Below, in pieces: positions 21,302-32,193 of a stretch of 64,000 nt of DNA (positions are counted from its first letter, which is position 1; each line of letters opens with the position of its first letter). Under the pieces are notes generated by a model. That model was not told where the DNA came from. It searched no databases and saw nothing but the letters and a program-made list of their open reading frames with translations. The stretch comes from Mantis religiosa (Eukaryota; Arthropoda; Insecta; Mantodea; Mantidae). The stretch covers positions 112,824,954 to 112,888,953 of the forward strand of contig CM060958.1 of NCBI GenBank assembly GCA_030765055.1, in the 5' to 3' direction. Position numbers and translations under genes: made by a program.

Positions 21302-22935
21302 TAGAAGGTTGTTACCAAACTGCTCCACGCCTCTTCCCTTAAACGCGGTTCTATTCCTAACTAGGATTTTCAATATGTGCCTCACCCTTGGTTACTTTCC
21401 ACGTGAGTGGAGAGAGGCCCGGGTGATCTGCATATTGAAACCTGGGAAAGATCCGGTTCACCCCCCCCCCACCAGCTACCGATCCATTAGCCTTCTTTCC
21501 ACCCTGTCAAAAGTTCTCGAGAGGTTGATTCTCACCCGCTTGTCCCCAATATTGGGAGACATTCAAGCCATTAACGCCCATCAGTTTGGTTTTCGTCCTG
21601 GGCCCTCGACAGTCCAACAGTTGCTGCGTGTGGTGGAGACTGCTGCCCTGGGTTTCCAGGAAGACGCCTTCACTGCTGCGGTTTCTTTGGATGTCGAGAA
21701 GGCCTTCTCTACGACATGGCACGCCGGACTCCTATACAAACTGATCAACCTGGGGCTCCCAACACAAATGGTCAACATCCTACACAGCTTCTTGCGACAC
21801 CGCACATTCCCAGTCACAGTCGCGGGGAAAACATCTACACTCAGACCAGTGAGAGGCGGAGTCCCCGAAGGCTCTGTACTATCCCCCACCTTATTCAACG
21901 TCTTAATGGCAGATTTCTCAACAGAGCCACGAGTCGAAATGGCACAATACGCTGATGACGTGCTTCTGTTCTGCAAAGACAAACACATCCTGAGAGCCTT
22001 CAACCCCTTACAAAGACATCTCCGCCTCACACAACAGTGGTGTGGGCGTTGGCGGATGTCCGTTAATCCGGACAAAAGCCAAACCATACTTTCTACAAGG
22101 CGCCACACCCGCGCAGACTGCCCCAACTTTAGCTACCGAGGTCGAAGAATAGAGTGGATCAACTCCATCCAGTATCTAGGTGTCAACTTAGACAGGGTCT
22201 AACTTTTCGCCAACGTATCAGGGACCGATCGGCGAAGGTACCGGGAGCAATTGCCTCCCTGTATCCAATGCTGGGGTCAACCTCGATGCCAGTTGGCATG
22301 AAGTTATACCTCTTCCGGGCGCTGGTAATCCCGGTTATGATTTACGCCTGCGAGATCTGGGGCATGGCCGCAGACAGCTGGCTAGCATAGCTCCAACGTG
22401 ACAGAATAGAGGACTTAGGTCTATATATTCTGTGGGACGTTATTTTCCTACCAGGTTGCTTCACGAGGCCCCGAGTCTTCCATACGTGGAGGATGAAATT
22501 AGACACCGGGCTTCAAAATTATACACAAGTTTAACCAAACACAGAAGCGCCCTTGTCAGGTCCTTGGGATATTATGACCCCACTAGACGCCGTTCTAGAC
22601 AGCACTGGTTACCCCGCATGGCTTGCGGGCATCCGAGATAACCCAGGAGCTAATCCGAACAGCAGCTAAATATGAACTCCACATAATCCTTCGAAGCTGA
22701 TTGTCATCAAAATTCTTCCCCAAATTAAAAATAAAAATACACCAGCGTGCAAGGCATTGCATCCTGTCCTTCAATCCCTAGGTACAAACTTGTAACCTCA
22801 TAAACAACATGAATCTAAAAACCCCACATTTCACCCTACAACATCCCGAAATCTACCTTACCTGCGGTAAAACCCTTAACGGGTGGGCACGCAGCAAAAT
22901 ACCTTCTGGCTATATACAGCCAGCCAGCACCACAT
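21302..22935 (+). mobile_element. Jockey-like LINE fragment (copy 2), RT to 3' UTR
   Basis: Composite of an RT frame (21309-22202), a frameshifted connection region (22154-22390, FRQRIRDRSAKVPGAIASL and LVIPVMIYACEIWG), a C-terminal frame (22432-22641, FPTRLLHEAPSLPYVEDEIR), and a 3' UTR ending near 22935. The copy begins exactly at the mariner's TA. I cannot find the missing N-terminal part on the other side of the mariner. The final part is shared with 17080-18025. Confidence 0.88.
21309..22202 (+). pseudogene. Jockey-like reverse transcriptase, truncated
   Basis: The 298-codon frame opens at the element's truncation point, so the apparent start is not a real one. RT blocks in order: FPREWREARVICILKPGKDP (about residue 28), YRSISLLSTLSKVLERLI, HQFGFRPGPSTVQQLL, motif A VSLDVEKAFSTTWHAGLL, motif B GGVPEGSVLSPTLFN, and motif C AQYADDVLLF (about residue 222). 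The catalytic Asp of motif A and both of YADD are kept. Departures from family norms are Ser for the second Asp of the AFD segment and Glu for Gln in VPQGS. The endonuclease and N-terminal RT are missing. The frame ends by frameshift after IQYLGVNLDRV. Confidence 0.9.
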
Positions 22936-23090
22936 GACATGGCATGGCTACACGCCTTCAACAGAGCAGATAATACCACTAGGCACTCAACGCAGAGAAG
23001 TTGCCAATACTTCAGGGATTTTACATTACAAATCTGATTGTTCTAAAATGCCTATCTTTACCACCTTGACTGAACTGTAGCATATCTATA

Positions 23091-24163
23091 CACGGAGTTC
23101 ACTTTTTTCTGTGATTTTACCGCGCAAAATGTGACGCTATCAGTTGCAGCGCTGATGGAGCGAGTTTATATGCTATTCCCCTAGCGGCTTACGATCATAT
23201 TTTATGTGCTGACAGCAACTTTTAGGTCTTCCTTTACCGGTAGGTAAATATACTATTTGAGAGGTCGGTCTGCCTGCCTAATATAAAGGTGCGTAATTTC
23301 GACTGCTGCGTAGATACGATAACTGTTTTTTAAAAAAAACTATATACTGCAATAAATGCACTGCAGCCATAAAAGTATACCATGAAGAATATACGAAATA
23401 ATAAGTCGATGAACACTTATTTTACAATGAACATCGGTTTTTCTGTTATAGTAGATATATATGCATATTTTAAACCTGACAAATGAAATAGAAAATTTCA
23501 ATTTGAACCCAATTCTTTTCCATCACTCACAGTTTCCTCACAATATAACTTCTTTAAGAACCAGGAAGTTAGGAGAAAATGTTCTCGGAATTAAAAGTAA
23601 ATTAGTGTTACAATATGTGCAAACCCTTTATCCGAGTCTAAACAAGACAATACCATTAGTACATAGTTTTATTTGTCCATTTTCTTATATTTCATTTCTC
23701 TTTTTACCTTAAACACTGTCTGTATTGCGAGAAGGTATACTTGAGGCATTTCTGTCATAACATTATTTATTGCTTATAGATTGGAATCAGTGAGCGTAGT
23801 GTCCAGTGTCTCTCTTTTTTGCGAGTAACTGATCCTGTATCTTGGAAGTGTTTAATTCACCTATTGGTTTTAATAGAAATAAGGATACCAACATTAATAG
23901 ACGCTTTAATTGAGCGTGAGATTGACAAAAAGTTTATATCACCATGAAGACATGGTGATCTGTGTTCATATCCAGGGGAAGCTGGTTGTATTAGCTACCG
24001 GAGCAACCACATTGAGAGTGCTGCAATTTGCTTACAGTTCGGCAAAAATTACGCTTCTTCTCCGTAGAGGGCACTATGATTTCAGGATAGACTCACCAGT
24101 CAACAATGACGTCATTCTTGCTTAATCGGAGGGCGGGAAATAACGAAAAAGATGAACACCGTG
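23091..24163 (-). mobile_element. Tc1-type non-autonomous element (family T), copy 1
   Basis: The ends CACGGAGTTCAC and GAACACCGTG are inverted, with TA at the left and a mutated TT at the right. Sequence inward of the left end (TACCGCGCAAAATGTGACG) matches the complement of the right end of the 2.09-kb element at 60319-62405. Further shared blocks run to about 23430 (ACCGGTAGGTAAATATACTA) and again at 23930-24160 (TGTTCATATCCAGGG; ATGACGTCAT). So this is a shorter copy of that element in reverse orientation. No transposase motif remains. It lies just past the jockey-like tail. Confidence 0.85.
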
Positions 24164-24825
24164 TTCTTCAGGGACTACCAAACTTCAGCGCATGGAAGTT
24201 TGCCGATATAATAAATTAGCGCTTGTATTAACAATGCAGTATTTAAACCCTTCCAGCACACTCGTATTTTTTTCTGTCCGTTTTCTTCTTGTTGGATGAC
24301 GCCTCAGCTTCACTATTGTTGTCATTCGGGGAAACGTGTATGTGGACCACCTTTAATTTTTTATACTAATATGATAAATGATTTTTAACGTATTTGCTTC
24401 TCACGTTCTCATTCCATATCGAGTGGGAGAAAGCGCTTAATTTCGTTCAGAAGCCTCCTTTCAGGTTTGAGATTCTATGACCACCCTCTTTACTACCCTT
24501 CCGAAGGAAGTCGTGATAAGAATAGTTACTCCCGAAGAGACCCATCAGCCGTCACCGGATTAGGAGCCCCTAATTTGGGAATCAGAAGCATGTTACCCCT
24601 AGACTACATAGAACGAATGTGTAGTAAATTTTGTCTGTTTTATTATTAAAGTATTACAATTATACACATTGATTTACATATAACTGACAGATTTCTTTCA
24701 ATAATTGTATCAAAACGAATTGAGCTAGCGACAATCTATTACACTTAAACTTTAGATGAATTACTTACCTCTATAGCGAATGTTGTAAACGTCCTCCATC
24801 CAGCATAAAGCACAACAAAACACGT
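24164..24825. other. Unassigned sequence
   Basis: No open frame above 60 codons, no repeat recognised. Confidence 0.5.
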
Positions 24826-25835
24826 CGTTTCATGTCACTGGCCACTCGTTTGAGGAATCTTGTCAAAAGCTTGAATCTCCTCTGTGATTATGTGCTTCAG
24901 ATCAGACAGTGTCTGGGGACGTGTCAAATTCGGAGATCTCGGTGGCCACAGGTTCCTGGAAATTATGCGTTCTTCAAGGAAACCTGCAGTTCCATGGATT
25001 TATTTGATGTATGGCATGTAGCACGCTCTTGCTGAAAATATCCTTGACTCAGCTCCATATCGTCCAGTTGCTCAAAAAACTCCATGAAAATCGGTCGCTA
25101 CTCTGCAATGTTCACAGTCTGGTTTTAAAAAAGTTGGCCTTATTATTCTCTGAGCAGATATTGTGCACCAAACTCCGATTTTAACCGGTTGCATAGGTGC
25201 TACATGGATGACATGTGGATTTTCAATGATCCAATGGCGTGTGTTCTGTGAGTTCAGATAACCAGATAAATGGTACCATGCTTTATTTGCCAACAATGTG
25301 ATGGACGATTTGGCAGATTTTGCACAATGAAGTCTGAAACCGACGACAATAATTCAATCTTTTATCCTTATCTGCTTCCTACAACTGATGAACAACAGTA
25401 ATCCTCTATGGCTTTAGGCCTGCACTTTTCGCTGCTCTCTGACACATTGAGTAAGTGTACCCTGTGTACTCCTGCGACAAATGTCTTAATGAATTTTGGA
25501 TGACCGCTCCAGTCGTGTTCTTACGTCAACAGCAACCTTGGGAAGCCTTGATGCTCGCCTTTTTTCACTCAACAGAGATCCAGCTGTTTCCAATTTGTTT
25601 ACGAATCCGAGTATTGTGTTTCTTTTGAGACGATTGCAAACACCAAATTCTCTCAGGTATGCCCTTTGAGTAGCTGTAATTGAATTCGTAGTCCACTATT
25701 CCTTAACATGGAAGTGTCGCTGACTTAATGTGTACCGCATTTTGACGTTAACTAGAACACACTGTTGAAAACAGCTGCCAACAATAGCAATTAGCAACAA
25801 AACAAACATCTGCGCATCTGGTGACAAGGAATCGA
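24826..25835 (-). pseudogene. Mariner/Tc1-type transposase remnant
   Basis: On the minus strand the order is: a helix-turn-helix-like N-terminus near 25690-25590 (YLREFGVCNRLKRNT), a middle with EKRRASRLPKVAVDVRTRLE at about 25560-25500, then the open frame 25296-25072 with ANKAWYHLSGYLNSQNTRHW and VKIGVWCTISAQRIIRP. The first catalytic Asp (usually SDEAW.HLSG) is replaced: ANKAW. A decayed rest continues to about 24830 (FQQETCSSM-like). It is the same family type as 48870-49530. No TIRs were found. Many frame breaks, so a fossil. Confidence 0.7.
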
Positions 25836-26199
25836 AACTCCAGAACATTCTGCTTAATTTGGTTCTAAAATTGGGTTATTAAATGGATTGCCAACCGAAT
25901 AATTAAAAAAAAGAAATTTGTAAGTCTATATAAGTCACTTGAAAATTCTTTATTTTGAAATGAATTCCATAGGCTGTCCCCAGAAAATTCAATACCTATG
26001 TACACTTTATCATGTAAATATATTCCATATAACTTCAACGAATATTGCCAGGCCCTCTTTTCAGGAAATAGAACTAGAGAATATTTCCACGTAAAGGTTA
26101 AATTGCTGGTACCATTGGACGGCATTAAACTTAAGTAACAAGTTTGATATTTGTCAGACATCTCTTTTTCGGTTTCTGCGATCACACCTCTGTATGTGG
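25836..26199. other. Unassigned sequence
   Basis: A 106-codon minus frame (26185-25865) has no motif I know. Its Phe/Tyr-rich composition may just reflect AT-rich DNA. Confidence 0.4.
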
Positions 26200-26715
26200 C
26201 GGTAACATGTCTCCCTAACGTTACCGTAGAAGAGGGAACCGACCCCTTCAGCTGATGTGCTGCGAGCGCTTCGGAACCTTAGCACTGGAGGTACCTCTGA
26301 CGTTACTAGAGGAACCTCGGGTCTAAATATCAAGCACCTCCCGTATGGTAGTTGTTCAGAGTGGGTTGAACTTGAGGGGGCAGTGTGTTCCCGACACCCG
26401 TGGGCGATCGGGTACTACCGGCCAGGCTTCGGCCACCTGGAGGGGGCAGATGGTCGCCTAAAATGTCCCGGGTAGAACTAGTACAAGATGTGCTAGACCA
26501 CCAGGCGGCCCCACCGAGGTTATTCGATAGTCTTCTCTGCGGGGTTGATGCGCCTAAGTGGCGTATCCACTTCCACCCGTCTTGAATTGCAGGGGGGCCT
26601 TTTAGACTCAAGGAAAGAGCCCCGGAGCTATCCATCGCTCCCGCATGTGTAAAGGCCGGAGTCTTCTGACTCTCGGGTAGACCTCGGTTGAACATTGTCT
26701 CCTTAACGTTCAAGA
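26200..26715. other. GC-rich block of unknown identity
   Basis: About 500 bases of markedly higher GC than both flanks, with sharp edges. Open frames exist on both strands (minus 26713-26330, 127 codons, Pro/Ser/Gly-rich; plus 26257-26475 and 26385-26585), as GC-rich DNA readily gives. No RT, transposase or box motif is visible. It could be the 5' UTR of a LINE, a SINE-like repeat, or a CpG-type island. Function unknown. Confidence 0.4.
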
Positions 26716-27469
26716 GATCTCATCTGAGTGTGAGTTATCTGATTCAGGTTTGTCCCGGGTTTTTTCCCTTATCCCCAAAGATGAATCTCGAGTATTTCAA
26801 AGCTCTATGGACCGTGCGCTCATTTCATCCATGTCATTCATCTTTTGATATAACTTTACGTTTAAGGACGTGACACACACAGGGACCTTACTCTAAAATC
26901 ATTTATGGATTCAACGCAATCCAAAAATGTACTTCGGTGCACTGATATCGACTTTTGAGTTGTGTACAACAATTCTAACTGCCATTTATGTCGTAGAACA
27001 AATAACACTTTCCATGTATCCGTCAGCGGTTTGCCTCTAAACATGAAGTACTTAAACTTTACCGTTATTAATAATTATAATAAACCACAAAAATTTGTGT
27101 TACCCTATCAGGAACATATACATAAACCTTTGTCAAAACAGCTGACAGTTACAAATAACTAGAAGTTGTTCCCTGTCCAGAGGTTTCGTCCACAACTGCG
27201 GTAGGCACGGAGATGAGTTTGATCGCGTCTGCTGCGGTTGTGCACAAACATCTAGACAAGATAGTTGCGACTCCCTACACCAAAAATAACTTTACATTGT
27301 AATAGCTTAGCAACGCACCACAACCCCATCAAATACAAAAACATTTAAACGTACGCCAGGGTAACAGTCTGAGGAAAACAAATGTTTCATGTCTTCTCTC
27401 AAAACGGTCTACCTGAGAAACAGAACTTCAAGATTCTGACTCGTTTTGCTCAGCATTCAAAGAATGGTT
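26716..27469. other. Unassigned sequence upstream of the LTR retrotransposon
   Basis: Nothing recognised. The last four bases (27470-27473, ATAT) are the left target duplication of the retrotransposon. Confidence 0.5.
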
Positions 27470-27473
27470 ATAT

Positions 27474-27869
27474 TGTGGCAACCCTGTATGGGTTGTCAGA
27501 CCTGGCGTCTCTGGCTTAACTCTGTTCGTTGGTTGCGCTGGGGAGGGGGATGGCATATTCTCTCCCCCCAGACGAGCGGCCGCCACCAGCGCGAGAGGAT
27601 GTGTTTGTAGCAACCCTCCGGAACACAAGCCTCATTGAATGTAAGTTGTCTGGAATTATTAAAACCTCTTTTTAAAATGCATTTGTGAGGTTCCCTTCGC
27701 TGGACCTTCCACCCTTCACCACCATGCAGGTAAGCTAGTTATCAGTAAAATAACATGTCCACCCTACCGCGTGGTGTAACTAGTGTTTGTTGAGATAGTT
27801 TAGCTCTACCGCTACGGATTCCCCCCAAAGCTAATAAATATTAAATCTATTCTAATGTAGGGTGTGACA
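27474..27869 (+). repeat. 5' LTR
   Basis: Begins TGTGGCAACCCTG and ends GGGTGTGACA. A GC-rich half is followed by an AT-rich half with AATAAATATTAAATC near the end, a candidate polyadenylation signal. Nearly identical to 32194-32589. Confidence 0.96.
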
Positions 27870-27872
27870 TAT

Positions 27873-27886
27873 TGGTGGAGACGCGG
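27873..27886 (+). promoter_or_regulatory. Primer binding site
   Basis: TGGTGGAGACGCGG starts three bases after the 5' LTR. Its complement ends in CCA, as the 3' end of a tRNA does. I cannot say which tRNA without a tRNA set to compare. Confidence 0.7.
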
Positions 27887-28322
27887 GTAAGATCTCAAAA
27901 TTTTTTTTTCTCCTTGCTTTAGTCCGGTTTTTATGAAAAAAAATTTGAATGTATACGGTGGTGAAAGATGGAGGAAACATGGCCGACCGCATGGTGTTCA
28001 ATTAGTTAGAAATTCTAATCTGGTCATCGTCTCGTAATCCTTTAACTTTTGGTCTGTTTTTTATTTGATTTCTTCAATAGTAAACTTATTTCATAATATT
28101 GTGCTAAAATTTTTTTTATAACTACATGGAAATTGATAATGGACACCACGTGGTCACGTGTTGATTTTCAAGGGACGCTGTGTGAGTTTTGGCAGTAAAA
28201 TTCAAAGGAAATAGTTTTTTTTGGTGTTTTTGTGAAGGATGCACTTCATTTTTGTGTTCATTCCAGTTGGTAATTCTGCTTATTTTATTCTGGTGTCCAG
28301 TGTTATTTAAAAGTAAGTCAAA

Positions 28323-29312
28323 ATGCCTAAGAAAACGCGGCAATCATCCAATGTGCCAGTTACAATGGATTCACATGATGTAATAGCTTCGACTTCTGCT
28401 TTAGCTAATCAAAGTGCACATGTACCTAGTAATTTAGAAGTATCCATGGCACCTAATGTTAATCAGACTCAGACAATGCAAGTTTCTCGGCCTTTTATTG
28501 ATCCACCCTGTTTTGACAGGATAGCACTGATATCTCCTTCAGAATTTTTGAGAAAATTTAACTTAGTTTCTACAGCAAATGGTTGGTCAGATGTACAAAA
28601 GTTGAAGTTTTTCCCATGTTACTTGCGAGAAACAGCAGCACTGTGGTACCGAACTTTTTGCCATAGACACCCTGAGCATGATTGGCATTTTCTAACTCAA
28701 CAGTTTTTGGCAGCTTTTCAAATGTCCAATCAAGATGAATTGTTGGAAATTAAACTTAGGCAGAGGGTACAATTAGAAAATGAACCTGTATTAGATTACA
28801 TTTATGATGTATTATCCTTGTGTGACCAAGTTAACGCTGCAATGACACAAATGGAGCAGGTAAAAAACTTAGTGAAAGGATTGAAACCTCAGTATGTGCA
28901 AGCTTTGCTCCCATTAAATCCACAAACAGTTGAGGAGGTTTTACAAATTATTAAAAGCGTTGATAAAGCTAATTTTTATGTGCAACATAGACAACATTTA
29001 GTACAAGCACAAACATCAACTTACACCTCTCCACCTGTGTCATCTGCACCTGTTTTATCACGGTTTGAAAGTGTAAATCACTCTGAACCAGTTATTAATG
29101 TTGTTTCCACATTGAGTGAACAGGTCACTAAACTTGCTACCCAAATGCAACAACTTCAGTCTCAATTCACTGCTGCTGCATCTACTGTGCAGCCACCTCC
29201 ACTTAAGCCTCCAAGACATCATGAAAAGAGACAGCAGGCACCTATTGTGTGTTACAATTGCAACAAGCGTGGTCATATGGCACGTAATTGCTGGAGTTCA
29301 CCATCTGGTTAA
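28323..29312 (+). CDS. gag: Gag polyprotein, retrotransposon type
   Basis: 329 codons, intact, starting at an ATG with AAAATG context and ending in TAA. Residues about 55-190 form the retrotransposon-gag core with FDRIALISPSEFLRKF, LKFFPCYLRETAALWYR and the LVKGLKPQYVQALLPLNP stretch. A Gln/Pro-rich linker follows, and near the C-terminus (about residues 311-324) is a single zinc knuckle CYNCNKRGHMARNC (CX2CX4HX4C) that binds RNA. Gag assembles the particle that packages element RNA in the cytoplasm. The length is normal for Ty3/gypsy. This is the only clearly intact protein gene in the window, and the copy could still supply Gag in trans. Confidence 0.93.
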   Translation: MPKKTRQSSNVPVTMDSHDVIASTSALANQSAHVPSNLEVSMAPNVNQTQTMQVSRPFIDPPCFDRIALISPSEFLRKFNLVSTANGWSDVQKLKFFPCYLRETAALWYRTFCHRHPEHDWHFLTQQFLAAFQMSNQDELLEIKLRQRVQLENEPVLDYIYDVLSLCDQVNAAMTQMEQVKNLVKGLKPQYVQALLPLNPQTVEEVLQIIKSVDKANFYVQHRQHLVQAQTSTYTSPPVSSAPVLSRFESVNHSEPVINVVSTLSEQVTKLATQMQQLQSQFTAAASTVQPPPLKPPRHHEKRQQAPIVCYNCNKRGHMARNCWSSPSG

Positions 29313-29359
29313 AAAAACTCGAGAGGCCCAGCCTCCAACGACATAACCTAGAGGTACCC

Positions 29360-29465
29360 AAAGTAAGTTCACCTGTGTCTAATGTTGTTTCTCTTCCAGG
29401 TCAAATTTTGCAAATTTTGGGGTCCATTGGGGAGTCAAAACTTCCAATTTTGTTGGATACAATTC
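29360..29465 (+). pseudogene. Protease stub of pol
   Basis: After the gag stop, in another frame, come VSSPVSNVVSLPGQIL and then SKLPILLDT. The LLDT stretch matches the start of the aspartic protease active site LLDTG. The sequence then jumps directly into integrase, so the active-site Gly and the flap are gone. The frame change relative to gag fits a gag-pol frameshift arrangement. Confidence 0.75.
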
Positions 29466-29907
29466 TTCTGTTCAGGAAACTACAAAATTTTCACCATTCT
29501 ATTTGATATATGGTCGTGAACCTTCCTTACCAAATCAGGTGCAACTTCAGGCCACTTCAAATGATTTATTTGTTCGGCAAACTTTGGAAGAGATTCAGAA
29601 AGCTCGTGAAGTTGCCATCCATAATATTAATCAGCAACAGATTAAACAGAAAGAAAGATATGATGCTAAGCATAGAGATACTCATTTTGCAGTAGGTCAG
29701 CTTGTTAAGATTTTTACTCCAATTAGGAAAAAGGGAAAATGTACCAAATTGCTTCATAGATATTTTGGGCCTTTTGAAATTGTTCGACAAATTACTCCTG
29801 TTACTTATGTGGTTCGTCGACCAAATGCTCCTAGAGTTAAGGAACAATCAGTACATGTTTCTAGGATATTCCCATATTTTGATCCTGTGGGACCATATAG
29901 ACTGTAA
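29466..29907 (+). pseudogene. Integrase C-terminal part of pol
   Basis: Sequence just before the open frame 29503-29907 already reads as integrase (VQETTKFSPFYL). It continues with IYGREPSLPNQ, the segment after the integrase catalytic core, a basic helical region (QKERYDAKHRD), and the GPFEIVRQITPVTYVVRR barrel typical of Ty3/gypsy integrases. It ends FPYFDPVGPYRL and TAA. The His-Cys finger and DDE core are deleted. No chromodomain is visible. Confidence 0.88.
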
Positions 29908-32183
29908 ATGCATTTTGCTTTTCTTTTGTGTCACATTAAATGTAAAAAAGGTTGTATGTAAAGTATATTGTCCCTTGATTTCTGAGTGTGAATTTTGAGA
30001 TTTAGTGTATAGTGTGCTAAGCTATTTTGTTTTGGAATATGATGTATATTATTGGCAAATGGCAATACTTGGATAGATGTTTGATGAATTAGATGTCAAA
30101 AGTTGAACATACAATTGTTATTATTGAAAGTCACAATTAATTGATATTAAAAGTATATGTTCCCTAATAACTGTTTTGAGTTGAATAACCTCATTTGATG
30201 ATAAATTTTACAATGATTAGGAAATTGAAATTTTGTTTATTAATTTTAAGTTTACATTCTGGAATAGTGCTGTGCTACCTCGATAAGAAGGATGAATGAA
30301 ATTATGTGTGATTATGTGAAAGATGTAGAGGTAAAGTTTATCTGGTTAATGGGGTTGCTGTAATGTGCCCGTTAATCCAGTGTTTTAGGCTCGATAAATG
30401 GCTGAAATGTGCTTATCGATGCAAGTAATTAAGTGTATTTTTGAGTTTTGTTTAGCATTGGTGCTGAAATGTGCATGCTAAGATGATGAGGAAAACCTGA
30501 ATCACAGAGAGGTTTGTGAATGACTGTTATGAAGCTGAGACCTGGGGATGTTCTGTTTGTCATCCTCGCCATAGTTACCAGGTATTTGGGAGATAGCACA
30601 TTACTAGTACAGATGTTTACTTTGTCTCTTTATTGCAGGATGCTAATAGTTTGAACATTTTGATAAAATTGTTTTGCATTAAGAGTGATATATATTTTGG
30701 AGTTGTGTGTTTACCAGTATGCTTTAATGGTTTATTGAATTCTAAGTTTTATGTTGAAAAGCAAAAGTACCCTTCAATGTATACAAAAGTTTTAGAATAG
30801 GCTAAGACATGATACTATATTTTCTCTTTTGTGTATCTAGGATGTGAAATTTTGAGCCCCCAGAACTTAATTTTTTCTCTCAGTTTTGTTCTAGATATTG
30901 GGTTGTAGAACAATTTTTTTTGTTTTTGTTGGTGTAGTAAAGTGACAGTAGTTTTGTTGACATGCAAAATGTTGATGTTAGTAGATTGTAAGTAGTTTTG
31001 TTGATTTGAAAGGTAGTAGTACTGATGATATTAAGTAGTGCGCGCACATAATAAATATGATTGAAATTATAATGGTAAAACAAAGAGAAAAACTGAGCTC
31101 ATTTTTGTTTAAGTGTACACGTCAGTTTTTGTTAAAAAGTTTATGGCCACGTGTAATATTTTGGGGTACCCCTCTAATTGTAAGTTTTGGTATTTTGAAA
31201 ATTTGTAATATTTTTATTCAATGTTTTGGAAGGTCAAATTATTTTGTGCTGTGTGTGTATTGTATTATTTCTACCCTAAGGGGTTTTTGTAAAGTTTTGA
31301 TTGTGACATTCCTATGTTTTATGTATTCTTTTGTGAAGATTATTTTGTGAAGATTATTTGATTTATCTTGTCAAAATTTGTAAGCTCTATATATTGCCGA
31401 GTGATGGAAATTATCTTAGTTTTATCATGTATCTTGCTACCCAGATGGGGTGTACCTAATTTTTTTTATTATTTATTATTGTTCAGAAGTGAAGTTTGTT
31501 TTTAATGATGTAGTTGTCTTCTGTAATTGACGTACACTTATATTTTTGGAAATAATGTTGTAGTATGATGATACGTATCAAGTCAGCCCTATTTATCTGC
31601 GTTCCTGCTGCACCACACTGTTCCTACCGAACTGTTTGCACCATGGGAGTGCTAAACCTGCCACACTGCCTTGTGTCATCGGGCTTTGGTCCGCCCTTTA
31701 TGACCACTGTTCGTCAGAGCTTTGGCAGCTATTAGTGCTGTCACTTCGTACCTGTGTTGGGGGCAGAAGAACTATTAATGCCCCACATTGTTATTCAGTG
31801 TAGAGCAAGTACAATTGTGCTCAATTCAGTGGTCTTTATTCATCAGTGACTGCAGTGCAAGCTTCAAGTTTTTTATTACATTTGTGAGACCAGTGGGAAT
31901 GGAATGTACTGTTCAGGCAGGTTGTGAAACTTTTTTTTGCTTGGTGCAGTAGTGGTGAAAAGTGCTGAACTTCATTTATTTTTCTTTTAGGGCTTTTTAA
32001 TTAAAGTTATAGACAGACACTGGAGTAAAGAAACGAATGTGTAACGTCAAGAGACAAGATTTATGTGTGTAATACTGTTTGTGATGTTTGTATGCAAATT
32101 TTTTTTTTGTTCCATCACTCGAGCGAGTTTCTTTTCATTTGTTATTAATTGTTCTGTTGACCCTGGGTCAACAGCTTGTGGTC
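29908..32183 (+). other. 2.3-kb non-coding 3' region of the LTR retrotransposon
   Basis: AT-rich and without a frame above about 100 codons; the longest, 31057-31350 (97 codons), is hydrophobic but shows no env features I can support. Such a long stretch between integrase and the 3' LTR is unusual for a gypsy-type element. It may be a decayed third gene, captured sequence, or a long 3' UTR. Confidence 0.6.
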
Positions 32184-32193
32184 CGGGGGGAGG
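32184..32193 (+). promoter_or_regulatory. Polypurine tract
   Basis: CGGGGGGAGG immediately before the 3' LTR. Purine-rich tracts in this position prime plus-strand DNA synthesis in LTR retrotransposons. Confidence 0.8.

Noticed and set aside
21581..22126. Minus-strand 181-codon frame
   Set aside because: Shadow of the jockey-like RT, which shows all RT motifs on the plus strand.
26330..26713. 127-codon minus frame in the GC-rich block as a gene
   Set aside because: Pro/Ser/Gly-rich without motif, overlapped by frames on the other strand, as expected by chance in GC-rich DNA.
28323..29312. Host zinc-knuckle protein
   Set aside because: It lies between two nearly identical LTRs with primer site and polypurine tract and has a retrotransposon-gag core.
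31057..31350. Envelope-like gene in the LTR element
   Set aside because: 97 codons only; hydrophobic composition follows from the T-rich DNA, with no signal peptide, cleavage site or cysteine pattern that I can support.
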